A DNA stretch of 64,000 nucleotides from Sellimonas caecigallum. GTDB taxonomy: Bacteria > Bacillota > Clostridia > Lachnospirales > Lachnospiraceae. A program made the translations under genes and the position numbers. Location of the stretch: the NCBI RefSeq assembly GCF_045038405.1, contig NZ_CP173660.1, positions 682,001 to 746,000 on the forward strand, read 5' to 3'. Of the stretch, positions 52,160-60,614 are shown in pieces. The notes beneath the pieces were generated by a model. That model was not told where the DNA came from and did no database searches. It saw only the letters and a list, made by a program, of their open reading frames with translations. The first letter of the stretch is position 1, and every line of letters starts with the position of its first letter.

Positions 52160-53317
52160 TTATGGGAAAGGAGCATAGCTCCTTCCAAGCTGCCGCATGG
52201 CTGCACAGCCGCATTCCGGACAGATGGACAGGTCAATGTTCCAGACCGCCTTGAGCAGTTCTGCCATGGACAGCCCGGCATAACGCTGCCGGAATCTCTG
52301 GCCGCCCTGGATCCGGAAGATTACTTTCAGGTTCCTGGATTTCATCCGGTTATTGAGAAATCCATAATAGCGGATCTTCTGGAAACTGGCAGGGAGCACA
52401 TGCATCAGGAAGCGCCGGATAAACTCTCCATGGCTGAGAGTGACCTGCCGTTTTGGATTCCCGGGCTTCCTGCTACGTGCAGAGAAAGTAACCTCTGTTT
52501 CCGTAACGGAAAGGATCCGGTTGTTGGAGATGGCAATCCGGTGGGTATAGCGTCCCAGATATTCGATGGCGTTACCAAACCCGTTGAAGGTTTCTTTGAT
52601 GTAAGGGCACCAGTCTTTCCTGTAAAGGTCGTTTTTAAAAGTTTTCCATTCCGGGGGATCCTGTAATGCTCGGCAGGAGGAAGAAAAGACGAGCTTTTCC
52701 TGTTGGTACAAGGCGTCCAGGAGGGAGAGATATTTCCCCTTGAACTTATCCCGGAGAACCCAGACGGGGATAAAAAACTTTGCGGAAGACTTCCGGATCC
52801 TGTGGTCAGGGGTAAGCCCTCCGCCGGAGATGATGCAGTGCATGTGGACATGGTAGTCCAGCTCCTGGTTCCAGGTGTGGAGTACCTGGATGATCCCGGG
52901 CTGTGCGCCAAGATATTTCTGGTCTGTACTCAGTTCCAGAAGGGTTTCGGCACAGCACTTATGGAGCAGTCCGTAAAGGAGCTTCTGATTACAGTAGATC
53001 AGGGGATTGAGTTCATGGGGGAGAGTAAACACCACGTGGAAGTAAGGGGAATCAATGACTTCCGCCCTGCGTTTATCCACCCAGATTTCTTTCAGTACAG
53101 CTTGACAGATGGGGCAGTTCCGGTTCCGGCAGGAATTCTTGTGGAATTCCATGTGTCCGCATTCGCTGCACTCACTGACATTGAATCCAAGCCTGCCGGA
53201 CTTACATGCCAGGATGGCGCGGGAAGTTTTTTTCTGTTCTTTTGACTGAAAATGTCCGGACTGGCAGTAATCATCATACGAATCCTGCCAGATCATCCGG
53301 ATCTTGAGGTTACTCAA
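52160..53317 (-). CDS. IS91-family (HUH) transposase
   Basis: A 385-residue rolling-circle-type transposase. An N-terminal zinc finger (CKSGRLGFNVSECSECGH, CRNRNCPICQ) precedes the HUH motif in DYHVHMHCIISGGG; the catalytic tyrosine is in the motif EYLGRYTHRIAISNNR. A C-terminal Cys pair (CPECGC) follows. The start is most likely TTG 53317, which has GGAGGTG 8 bases upstream and overlaps the recombinase stop (TTGAGTAA), so translation is coupled. The frame upstream to 53356 is an overlap artefact. Appears intact. Confidence 0.88.
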   Translation of the reverse strand: MSNLKIRMIWQDSYDDYCQSGHFQSKEQKKTSRAILACKSGRLGFNVSECSECGHMEFHKNSCRNRNCPICQAVLKEIWVDKRRAEVIDSPYFHVVFTLPHELNPLIYCNQKLLYGLLHKCCAETLLELSTDQKYLGAQPGIIQVLHTWNQELDYHVHMHCIISGGGLTPDHRIRKSSAKFFIPVWVLRDKFKGKYLSLLDALYQQEKLVFSSSCRALQDPPEWKTFKNDLYRKDWCPYIKETFNGFGNAIEYLGRYTHRIAISNNRILSVTETEVTFSARSRKPGNPKRQVTLSHGEFIRRFLMHVLPASFQKIRYYGFLNNRMKSRNLKVIFRIQGGQRFRQRYAGLSMAELLKAVWNIDLSICPECGCAAMRQLGRSYAPFP

Positions 53318-54173
53318 TGGAAGCACCTCCAATCCGGTCAAAAGGGGAGAGCACATTTCTGGACTGGTAAGAAGCCAGGTGGATATAGATCAGGGTAGAG
53401 TTCAGAGATTTGTGCCCCATCAGATTTTTAATTGTCAGAAGATCCGTCCCGTTTTCATAAAGGTGTGTTCCGAAAGCATGACGGAAAGAGTGGCAGGTAA
53501 GCCGGTGTTCCCAGCCGAGGGACTCTTCGTGGGCACGCATATGCCGCGTGATATAAAAAGTATCAATAGGCCGGGAAGGATCCGTCTGTTTTGGAAAAAG
53601 CCAGCCGGAGGGACGGCCGTATGCAAACCAGTAGTCAGTGAGGATATCCAGCGCTTTTTGAGAAAGGACGGCATAGCGGTCTGAACGGTTTTTTGAATGT
53701 GCGATATGGATCCGCATATTTTTCCGTTGGATATCACGGTAACGGAGACTGCAGACTTCCCCAACCCTGAGACCGGCAGAATACATGAGAGCAACCATAG
53801 CTTTGGGCTTCAGGTCTGAAAGCGTAGAGATAAAAAGTTCCGCTTCCTTCTGAGTGGGGACAAACGGAAGAAAGGAATCGAATTTCCGCATAGGAAGCTG
53901 GGTCGGATCCCAAGGTTTGTGCAGGACATACATGGTAAAGAAGCGGAGCTGTGAGATACAGTGGTTGATTGTACGGTCAGAAAGGGCACGCTCTTTCTGA
54001 AGCCAGCGGATAAAATCCCTGAGTTCATCCCAGGAAACGTCTTCCGGCTGTTTGTGAAGAAGCGTGTGAAGGTAATCCAGGTAAGAACGGATGTAAGTAG
54101 AATAAGATTTTACAGTGTGGTCAGTAAGACCACGAAGGGAGATCATCTCCCGGTAAACATTTAAATAGTCCAT
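53310..54173 (-). CDS. tyrosine recombinase of the IS91-like element
   Basis: A 287-residue site-specific integrase with all catalytic residues: Arg in SAGLRVGEVCSL, Lys in HSKNRSDRY, HxxR in CHSFRHAFGTHL, His in LMGHKSLNS and the nucleophile Tyr in TLIYIHL. The N-terminal SAM-like DNA-binding domain covers ~1-95. It is the first gene of the pair, with GGAGG before the ATG. Partner recombinases of this type occur in some IS91-family elements; whether it moves the element or resolves intermediates is not known. Confidence 0.9.
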   Translation of the reverse strand: MDYLNVYREMISLRGLTDHTVKSYSTYIRSYLDYLHTLLHKQPEDVSWDELRDFIRWLQKERALSDRTINHCISQLRFFTMYVLHKPWDPTQLPMRKFDSFLPFVPTQKEAELFISTLSDLKPKAMVALMYSAGLRVGEVCSLRYRDIQRKNMRIHIAHSKNRSDRYAVLSQKALDILTDYWFAYGRPSGWLFPKQTDPSRPIDTFYITRHMRAHEESLGWEHRLTCHSFRHAFGTHLYENGTDLLTIKNLMGHKSLNSTLIYIHLASYQSRNVLSPFDRIGGASIE

Positions 54174-54183
54174 GACGGAACCT

Positions 54184-54229
54184 CCTTGAAAGAATGTAAT
54201 TTAATAAATGAGAGAAAGTTCTTTCAAGG
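54184..54229. repeat. inverted repeat upstream of the recombinase gene
   Basis: CCTTGAAAGAA and TTCTTTCAAGG are perfect 11-base arms with a 24-base loop, just upstream of the recombinase start and including its SD on one arm. It could sequester the SD or bind the recombinase. Confidence 0.5.
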
Positions 54230-54260
54230 GGGTGATCTTGGAAAAAGATAAGATATGAGG

Positions 54261-54367
54261 TTGTTGAGTTTAAAAATCCATGTTAAACTAATCATAGCAG
54301 TTCTTGTGTATATGTCAAATGTTAAGTGTGGTAACTCAACAATACAACATAAATACAAAAACTGCTA
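54261..54367. repeat. nested inverted repeats in the right end of the element
   Basis: TTGTTGAGTT (54261-54270) with AACTCAACAA (54333-54342), and TAGCAGTT (54295-54302) with AACTGCTA (54360-54367), are perfect inverted pairs that interlock. The gene-free stretch 54174-54477 otherwise shows only the element end and the SD of the next gene. Confidence 0.45.
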
Positions 54368-54419
54368 TTTTTTTTGAAAAAGTAGCGGAATTATGTACCT
54401 TGCACTAGCCGTCGCGCTA

Positions 54420-54434
54420 GCGACTTGGTACAAT
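54420..54434 (-). repeat. right inverted end of the recombinase/IS91-like element
   Basis: Complement of ATTGTACCAAGTCGC; 43 bases before the Cys-rich gene. Confidence 0.5.
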
Positions 54435-54477
54435 AAATCTGTCTTTGAAATAGCCTTTATATTCAGGAGGTCTGGGA

Positions 54478-54801
54478 ATGATAATCGAAGGAAATCCAAA
54501 AGAAAAAGCAGCAATGGAAGAATTTCACAAGGGGAACCGTGCCGAAGGACTTCGTCTCCAGGAAGAGTTTGCCAGCGAGTTCCGTCAGGAGTACAAGAAC
54601 AAAGATCACTGTCCGTGTCTGAAGGCATGCCGCTACCACGGCAACTGTAAGGAATGTGTAGCCATCCACCGTGCACACCAGGAGCATGTTCCAAACTGTA
54701 TGCGCCCTCTTCTCAACAAGAAGATCCGGATTTTATCCGAGCTTACAGAACATACGATTGCAAATGAGATTGAACCGCCTCATGAAATTCTGCGCAAATA
54801 G
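54478..54801 (+). CDS. small Cys-rich protein (DUF6485-like)
   Basis: A 107-residue protein. The centre has CPCLKACRYHGNCKECVAIHRAHQEHVPNCM, a cluster of six Cys and several His that recalls DUF6485-type clostridial proteins and probably binds a metal. The N-terminus is charged and helical. Function unknown. GGAGG is 7 bases before ATG. The mobile element ends only 43 bases upstream, so its original promoter may have been displaced. It converges with the GTPase-NYN gene and shares its terminator. Confidence 0.65.
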   Translation: MIIEGNPKEKAAMEEFHKGNRAEGLRLQEEFASEFRQEYKNKDHCPCLKACRYHGNCKECVAIHRAHQEHVPNCMRPLLNKKIRILSELTEHTIANEIEPPHEILRK

Positions 54802-54812
54802 AATGGCAATCG

Positions 54813-54845
54813 AAAAGGAGCAGGCCGTGACAGGCCTGCCCTTTT
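54813..54845. terminator. shared bidirectional terminator
   Basis: AAAAGG-(ag)-CAGGCC pairs with GGCCTG-(cc)-CTTTT, giving T-runs in both directions between two convergent genes. Confidence 0.75.
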
Positions 54846-54846
54846 A

Positions 54847-57585
54847 TTATATCTCTGTCTTTTTCTTTCCAATCCGTATTTCTTCCATCTTCTCTGTCAT
54901 CTCTTCCGGCAGATGATCAAACAGATAATTTCCGGTCTTTCCTCCGGTTCGTTTCAGGTAGATTTCCCGGATTTCCGTGTTCGCCGCTTCGATTTCCTCC
55001 AGAAGTCCCATGGCGGACAATCTCTGCGCGCCCTGCCCCATAATGATGATCTGTTCCAGTCCATCGGAAGTTGCCACTGTCACATGGTATTTGCGTCCGA
55101 TCTCATGGACAGTTTTTTCAATATACTGATCTGCCGTCTCTGCTTCTTTCGTGTACACTACATAGATATTGTGATATTTCTGCACTTCCCCTATATTTCC
55201 CGGCACTTTGTATGCATCGAACACAAGGATCAAGGTGTTTTTCTTGTAGCCCTGATAGTTGCTCAGAATGTCCATGAGTTTGTTTCTCGCCGCCTCGATA
55301 TTGATCTTGGACAGTTCTTTCAACTCATCCCATGCAAAAATAATATTGTATCCATCCACAAGCAGATACTCTTTTTCGTCTTTGCGTTTCTTCGGGATAT
55401 AGCTCTGTTCCGCCCTGGAAGCAGAGATCGTCTTCTTTTGAAATCCGTATTTTCGTTCCTTTCCCGGACCGTAAGTACGGGTAAATATTTCCTCCAGCTC
55501 TTTGTCGTCTCCCCATCCGTATCCAGCTCCAAGACTGTAGGTCCTTGGCTCTTTCTCAGAAACACTCTCTGTCTGTACCGCTTCTTTCAGACAGCTTTCC
55601 AGGTGCATGTATTCTTCTACCTTATCCCACTCTACATAGAATCCGGCTCCGTGGGCACAAAAAACAGATCCGGTCGGATTTTCCGTATCCGCCTCCGAAT
55701 CATAAGCGATAGCCGCAATGACTTCCTCTGCATTGTGACAAGGCTCATACCCGCCAAGCATACAGGAGAATCGGCCTCTTCCTTTTGTGTAGGCCATGAC
55801 CTCCATCTGATAGCCCTGCATTTCAGATACCGGGGCACTTCCTATCAAGACAGCCATATCCCCTTCATTCTCCGGCGTCTCGAAACTTCCGCTCATGCGC
55901 TGGATGTCCGCCATGGCCCGTCCGACCATCTCAGAAGGAACTTCCAGCGTAAATTCATACACCGGTTCCAGAAGGATGCTTTTTGCTTTTTTGAGTCCAT
56001 GCCGGACAGCCCTGTATGTAGCCTGCCGGAAATCTCCGCCTTCTGTATGTTTCTGATGTGCCTTTCCTGCTGCCAGGATCAGTTTCATGTCCGTGATCTC
56101 GGATCCTGTAAGAACTCCCGGGTGTTTCTTTTCCGCCAGATGCGTAAGGATCAGACGCTGCCAGTTTTTGTCCAGGACATCCTCGCTGCATGATGTCTCC
56201 AGCACAAGGCCGCTTCCTGGCTCTCCCGGCTCCAGCAAAAGATGGACTTCCGCGTAATGTCTGAGCGGTTCGAAATGCCCGACTCCTTCCACCGTATCCG
56301 TAATCGTTTCCTTGTACAGGATGCTTCCGGTTCCGAATTCTACTTCTGTATGGAAGCGTTCGCTGATCAGGCTTTTGAGGATTTCAATCTGAACTTCCCC
56401 CATGACCTGGGCATGGATCTCGTTTGCATGTTCCCTCCACACAATATGGAGTTCCGGTATTTCTTCTTCCAGCTCCTTTAGTTTCCCAAACATGCGATGT
56501 ACGTCTGTCCCTTCAGGAAGCTGAATCTGATAGCTCAATACTGGTTCCAGGACCGGGGCCTGGGCCTCGGGCTCAAATCCAAGACCTTCCCCGGCAAAAG
56601 TATGAGTAAGGCCTGTGACCGCGCATATCGCCCCGGCCTGCACTTCCTCCGCCGGCTCGAACCCAGCTCCCGAATATATGCGGATCTGGTGCACTTTTTC
56701 CTCCCAGCATTCCTGCTCTTTCGCTCCTTCCCTTTGGTTGGAAAGCAGTGTCTTTACTTTCAGGGAACCGCCTGTTACTTTCATGTATGTCAGTCTCGTA
56801 CCCTGCGGATCCCTTGCTATCTTGTACACTTTCGCTCCGAACGTATCCGGATATTCCGGATATGAGGTGTACTTGGAAAATATTTCCAAAAAGTCTTCGA
56901 CCCCCTCTGTCCGGAGTGCCGACCCGAAACAACATGGAAAAAGTCTGCGCTCCCGAATCAATGTCCTTACTGCCTCTTCCTCAATTTCCCCTGTCTCCAG
57001 GTAAGCTTCCAGCAGGCTGTCATCACAGACCGCGATGTTTTCCAGAAATTCTTCTCTTTTTTGTTCCTTTCTGAAATCAATACACCGCTCATCCAGCCGT
57101 TCTTTCAGCTCCTTTAAAAGCGTCTCTTTATCCGTGCCCTCCTGGTCCATCTTATTCACAAAAATAAAGACTGGAATTCCATATCTGTCAAGCAGTTTCC
57201 AAAGCGTCTCCACATGCCCCTGTACACCGTCTGCACCGCTGATAATAAGGATGGCGTAGTCAAGCACCTGGAGCGTCCGTTCCATTTCCGCCGAAAAGTC
57301 CACATGTCCCGGTGTGTCAAGAAGCGTAACCGCCTTCTCCCCGATGGGCACCTCTGCTTGCTTGGAAAAGATCGTGATGCCCCGGTTTTTTTCCAGTTCG
57401 TGCGTGTCCAGAAATGCATCTTTGTGATCCACTCTCCCAAGTTTTCTTATCCTGCCGCCGAAATATAGGATGCTCTCTGCAAGCGTCGTCTTTCCGGCAT
57501 CCACATGGGCCAAAAGCCCTGTGCAAATATGTTTGGATGGATTTTTTTTCAATTTGTCTCTTCTATTTTCAGACGTATTTTCCAT
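54847..57585 (-). CDS. EF-G/TetM-like translational GTPase fused to a Rae1/YacP-like NYN nuclease
   Basis: A 912-residue fusion. The GTPase part (~1-660) has G1 AHVDAGKTT, switch I RGITIFS, G3 DTPGHVDF, G4 NKMD, then domains II-V in the order of EF-G and ribosomal protection proteins (TetM ~640 residues). A linker with GYGWGDDKELEEIFTRTYG follows. From ~739 an NYN domain begins: EYLLVDGYNIIFAWDEL, LVFDAY, ETADQYIE and ATSDGLEQ carry the acidic active site, as in Rae1/YacP, an A-site mRNA nuclease. A ribosome-targeted nuclease is the natural inference, not proven. AAAGGGG precedes ATG 57585. Confidence 0.85.
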   Translation of the reverse strand: MENTSENRRDKLKKNPSKHICTGLLAHVDAGKTTLAESILYFGGRIRKLGRVDHKDAFLDTHELEKNRGITIFSKQAEVPIGEKAVTLLDTPGHVDFSAEMERTLQVLDYAILIISGADGVQGHVETLWKLLDRYGIPVFIFVNKMDQEGTDKETLLKELKERLDERCIDFRKEQKREEFLENIAVCDDSLLEAYLETGEIEEEAVRTLIRERRLFPCCFGSALRTEGVEDFLEIFSKYTSYPEYPDTFGAKVYKIARDPQGTRLTYMKVTGGSLKVKTLLSNQREGAKEQECWEEKVHQIRIYSGAGFEPAEEVQAGAICAVTGLTHTFAGEGLGFEPEAQAPVLEPVLSYQIQLPEGTDVHRMFGKLKELEEEIPELHIVWREHANEIHAQVMGEVQIEILKSLISERFHTEVEFGTGSILYKETITDTVEGVGHFEPLRHYAEVHLLLEPGEPGSGLVLETSCSEDVLDKNWQRLILTHLAEKKHPGVLTGSEITDMKLILAAGKAHQKHTEGGDFRQATYRAVRHGLKKAKSILLEPVYEFTLEVPSEMVGRAMADIQRMSGSFETPENEGDMAVLIGSAPVSEMQGYQMEVMAYTKGRGRFSCMLGGYEPCHNAEEVIAAIAYDSEADTENPTGSVFCAHGAGFYVEWDKVEEYMHLESCLKEAVQTESVSEKEPRTYSLGAGYGWGDDKELEEIFTRTYGPGKERKYGFQKKTISASRAEQSYIPKKRKDEKEYLLVDGYNIIFAWDELKELSKINIEAARNKLMDILSNYQGYKKNTLILVFDAYKVPGNIGEVQKYHNIYVVYTKEAETADQYIEKTVHEIGRKYHVTVATSDGLEQIIIMGQGAQRLSAMGLLEEIEAANTEIREIYLKRTGGKTGNYLFDHLPEEMTEKMEEIRIGKKKTEI

Positions 57586-57671
57586 GAAAATACCCCTTTC
57601 TGTTCTATGATCATACATTCATAATCATATCACAGAACGGGGTATAAGTCGATAAAGTTTTCCGTCAATCC

Positions 57672-59069
57672 CTATGCATCCGCGCTGTCCAGGAATATTT
57701 CCATTTTACATTGTTTTCTCACAAAGTAGAAGCACACTGCCTGCATGAGAATCGTGATAATCCATGATCCCGGATAGGAAATAAACAAAAAGAACAACGA
57801 TCTGTGGTGCGGGAAAAACAGATAGATCCACACGATCCTCGTGCCTACCGTTCCGATCACAGACAAGAGCATCGGTACAGCGGAATGTCCCATTCCGCGC
57901 AGGGCACCTGGAAACAGATCCATGATGCCGCAAAGGAAGTATGGTACTGTCGTGATAGACAATACCTCCACCCCGCAGCGGATTACTTCCGCATCTGCCG
58001 TATATATCTTCAGGATCTGTGCCCCGAATACATAAGCGCCCACTCCCATGACTGCAGAGACGCCCACCGACAGGATCATGCAGTCTGCCAGCACCCGGTC
58101 CATGCGTTTTTGCTTCTTGACACTGTAATTCTGACTCGTAAAGCTCATGCATGCCTGTGTGACTGCATTGACTGCCGCATACAGAAATCCGATGATATTG
58201 TTGGCTGCTGTGTATCCTGCCATTGCCGTCGCTCCAAAGGAATTGACAGAAGACTGCAAAAGAGCATTGGAGAAATTGATGACTGTGCTCTGTATTCCGG
58301 CAGGAATCCCTACCTGAAAAATTCGTTTCAAATGCTCCTTTTTGATGGTAAGCTTGGAGAAACGAAGCTGATAATCTCCTTCTGAGCTATGGAGACAGCG
58401 AATGACCAGAATACAGGAGATCATCTGTGAGGTCACAGTTCCGATGGCCACGCCGGCCACGCCAAGAGGGATCACTATGACAAGCAGAAGATCCAGAACC
58501 ACATTGGCACATCCTGCGGCAATCAGATAAAGCAATGGTCTCTTCGTGTCGCCCACCGCCCGCAGGATTGCCGCCCCATAATTATAAAGCATAAAAAACG
58601 GCATCCCCATAAAATAGATCCGCATATAAACTACCGACAAGTCTATGACATCGCCCGGTGTCCCCATCAAAGTGAGAGCCATCCGGGATGCGCCGACTCC
58701 GACAAAAGCCATCACTATCCCGCTGATCAAGGCAAGCGTGATGGCAGTATGTACAGCTTCCGACATTTCTTTTCCGCGTCCCGCCGCATGATAACGTGCT
58801 GCAAGGACATTTGCTCCAAGCGAAATTCCGATAAAAAGGTTGGTAAAGATATTGATCAGTGCAGTGGTCGATCCGACTGCCGCCAGAGCCCGGCTGCCGC
58901 TGAATCTTCCCACAACAATGATATCCACCGCATTAAACATCAGCTGCAGAATACTGGAAATCATCAATGGGACAGAAAAAGAAATCAGTTTGTCCATGAT
59001 CGATCCGTTGCACATGTCAATCTCGTATTTATTGTTTTTCAATGTCCGGCTCCCCCTCTCATTTGTCAT
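57672..59069 (-). CDS. MATE family efflux transporter
   Basis: A 465-residue exporter with twelve predicted membrane segments in two halves, starting IMDKLISFSVPLMISSILQLMFNAVDIIVVGRFSG, which is the classic MATE N-terminus. It moves cationic drugs or metabolites against Na+ or H+ gradients; substrate unknown. TTG 59042 with GGGGGAG 7 bases upstream is a strong alternative to ATG 59069. It follows coaX in the same direction. Confidence 0.92.
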   Translation of the reverse strand: MTNERGSRTLKNNKYEIDMCNGSIMDKLISFSVPLMISSILQLMFNAVDIIVVGRFSGSRALAAVGSTTALINIFTNLFIGISLGANVLAARYHAAGRGKEMSEAVHTAITLALISGIVMAFVGVGASRMALTLMGTPGDVIDLSVVYMRIYFMGMPFFMLYNYGAAILRAVGDTKRPLLYLIAAGCANVVLDLLLVIVIPLGVAGVAIGTVTSQMISCILVIRCLHSSEGDYQLRFSKLTIKKEHLKRIFQVGIPAGIQSTVINFSNALLQSSVNSFGATAMAGYTAANNIIGFLYAAVNAVTQACMSFTSQNYSVKKQKRMDRVLADCMILSVGVSAVMGVGAYVFGAQILKIYTADAEVIRCGVEVLSITTVPYFLCGIMDLFPGALRGMGHSAVPMLLSVIGTVGTRIVWIYLFFPHHRSLFFLFISYPGSWIITILMQAVCFYFVRKQCKMEIFLDSADA

Positions 59070-59097
59070 CTTTCTCTACATTGTCCGGACTGAAAGA

Positions 59098-59874
59098 TCA
59101 TCTCTTGTTTTTTCTGTTCTTCTCATAAAGGATGGAAAGACCTTTCAGCAGCAGATCATCATCCAGAATGATCTCCCGCTTACAGTGCGGTATAATCTTT
59201 TTCGCCAGTCCGCCTGTGGCGATGACGGTCAGATTTTCGCCCATCTGTTCTTTCATCCGGTCGATGATGCCGTCGATAGCGGCAGCGCTGCTGTAAATAA
59301 TTCCGCTTTTCATACACTCAATCGTATTTTTCCCGATGAGATGCTCCGGCGCTTCCAGACTGATACCGCTTAGCTGGGCCGCTTTTGATGTAAGAGAGTC
59401 CAGAGAAACCTGAATTCCCGGGTAGATCATCCCTCCCTGATAACGTTTCTCACTGTCGATGACGCTCACTGTCGTTGCCGTCCCCATGTCAAAGATGATC
59501 ATGGGCGCCGGATATTCCGCTATTCCTGCTACCGCGTCCACAACAAGATCCCCTCCAAGGGATGCCGGATTGTCCATCCGGATATTGAGTCCGGTTTTTA
59601 TGCCGGCTCCTACGATCATGACATCCAGTTTCAGGATCTTCTCGGCCGCAAGCTGAAAGGCTTTCGTGATCTGTGGAACGACGGATGCGATGATCCCTCC
59701 TTCCAGGTCTTCTCTGTGAATCCCGTAAATATCAAGAACGTTTTTGATATCGATCGCGTATTCCAGTTCCGTCTTTGTCCGGACGGTGGAAAGGCGCTCT
59801 ATAAATACACACCGGCTGCCTTCCATGCAGCCGATGACGATGTTTGTGTTTCCTATGTCGATTGCTAAAATCAT
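59098..59874 (-). CDS. coaX: type III pantothenate kinase
   Basis: A 258-residue CoaX that phosphorylates pantothenate, the first step of coenzyme A synthesis. Motifs are MILAIDIGNTNIVIG (phosphate), GADLVVDAVAG-like GGDLVVDAVAGIAEYP, IFDMGTATTVSVI and VIATGGLAKKI (adenosine). AGGAG precedes ATG 59874, which overlaps the stop of the ECF S component gene (ATGA), so pantothenate uptake and phosphorylation are translated together. Confidence 0.93.
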   Translation of the reverse strand: MILAIDIGNTNIVIGCMEGSRCVFIERLSTVRTKTELEYAIDIKNVLDIYGIHREDLEGGIIASVVPQITKAFQLAAEKILKLDVMIVGAGIKTGLNIRMDNPASLGGDLVVDAVAGIAEYPAPMIIFDMGTATTVSVIDSEKRYQGGMIYPGIQVSLDSLTSKAAQLSGISLEAPEHLIGKNTIECMKSGIIYSSAAAIDGIIDRMKEQMGENLTVIATGGLAKKIIPHCKREIILDDDLLLKGLSILYEKNRKNKR

Positions 59875-60557
59875 TTTGACACTCCTAATCTGGCTCTGAT
59901 ATTTTTCCTCATAAGAACTTTTCCGATGCAAAGGGTAAGAACCCCGGCCACAATGGCTTCCGGTACACCGTTGATCCCGATGACAGACAGGATAAAGCTG
60001 TATACGGCGGATTCAGCCACGTTGTTTGCTGCTGCATAGGCATCGCGGAAAAATACAAAAATAAGGTTCATCACAAGCAGTGTGTTGACAAGTGCGCCGC
60101 ATACGCCTGACGCAATAAGTCCGGCGGCCGACACGCCCGTCTTCTTTCTGCTTTTCTCAAACAGCCGGTACACATAATATGGGAGGATACCCACCAAAAT
60201 CCGTGGGACAAAACAGATGATAAGGCTTCCGATACCTCCGCTTACCTCTCCCAGGCTGTAAAACGGCGTAAAAACAAACGATGTAACCGTCGGGTTCATC
60301 GTATTGTTGATCAGGCTTGTCAGACCGAAGATAGCGCCAAGTGCCGCTCCTTTTTTCGGTCCCAGAAGCAGAGATCCCAGTATCACGGGAATATGGATGA
60401 TAGTTGCTCTCGTAAATCCAAGCGGAATATATCCGAGGAAAGGGGTAAACGCCATAATGACGATGATGGCGCCAAATAATGCCACCTGGATCATCCCCTG
60501 TACTTTTTTCATACTGCTTCGTGCTGCGCCTGCAGTTGTTGATGTTGTTTGATTCAT
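59871..60557 (-). CDS. ECF transporter S component, predicted pantothenate
   Basis: A 228-residue membrane protein with six predicted helices and the S-component pattern MIQVALFGAIIVIMAFTPFLG, PLGFTRATIIHIPVILGSLLLGPKKGAALGAIFG. Position between coaBC and coaX, overlapping coaX, points to pantothenate (PanT-like). It would share the EcfAA-T module at 38751-41338. Residues that bind ligand cannot be assigned here. Confidence 0.88.
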   Translation of the reverse strand: MNQTTSTTAGAARSSMKKVQGMIQVALFGAIIVIMAFTPFLGYIPLGFTRATIIHIPVILGSLLLGPKKGAALGAIFGLTSLINNTMNPTVTSFVFTPFYSLGEVSGGIGSLIICFVPRILVGILPYYVYRLFEKSRKKTGVSAAGLIASGVCGALVNTLLVMNLIFVFFRDAYAAANNVAESAVYSFILSVIGINGVPEAIVAGVLTLCIGKVLMRKNIRARLGVSK

Positions 60558-60614
60558 ATTTGCCTCCTTGTTATCATTCTCCTATGAGATACAATACATC
60601 GGCACAGACATGTA

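Larger units (their letters stand above)
51967..54434 (-). mobile_element. two-gene element: tyrosine recombinase plus IS91-like transposase
   Basis: A 2468-base unit bounded by ATTGTACCAATTCGC (51967-51981) and the complement of ATTGTACCAAGTCGC (54420-54434), a 14/15 inverted repeat. Inside are the recombinase (first) and HUH transposase (second) on the minus strand, overlapping by 8 bases. The right part (54174-54434) holds several hairpins: CCTTGAAAGAA/TTCTTTCAAGG, TTGTTGAGTT/AACTCAACAA and GTCGC/GCGAC, possible origin or crossover sites. No target duplication is evident. The inverted ends are unlike classical IS91, which lacks them, so the boundary call is tentative. Confidence 0.6.

Noticed and set aside
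54847..57585. Calling the GTPase a tetracycline resistance gene
   Set aside because: EF-G-like homologues of TetM include proteins with no resistance role, and the NYN fusion sets it apart; no evidence of drug protection here.
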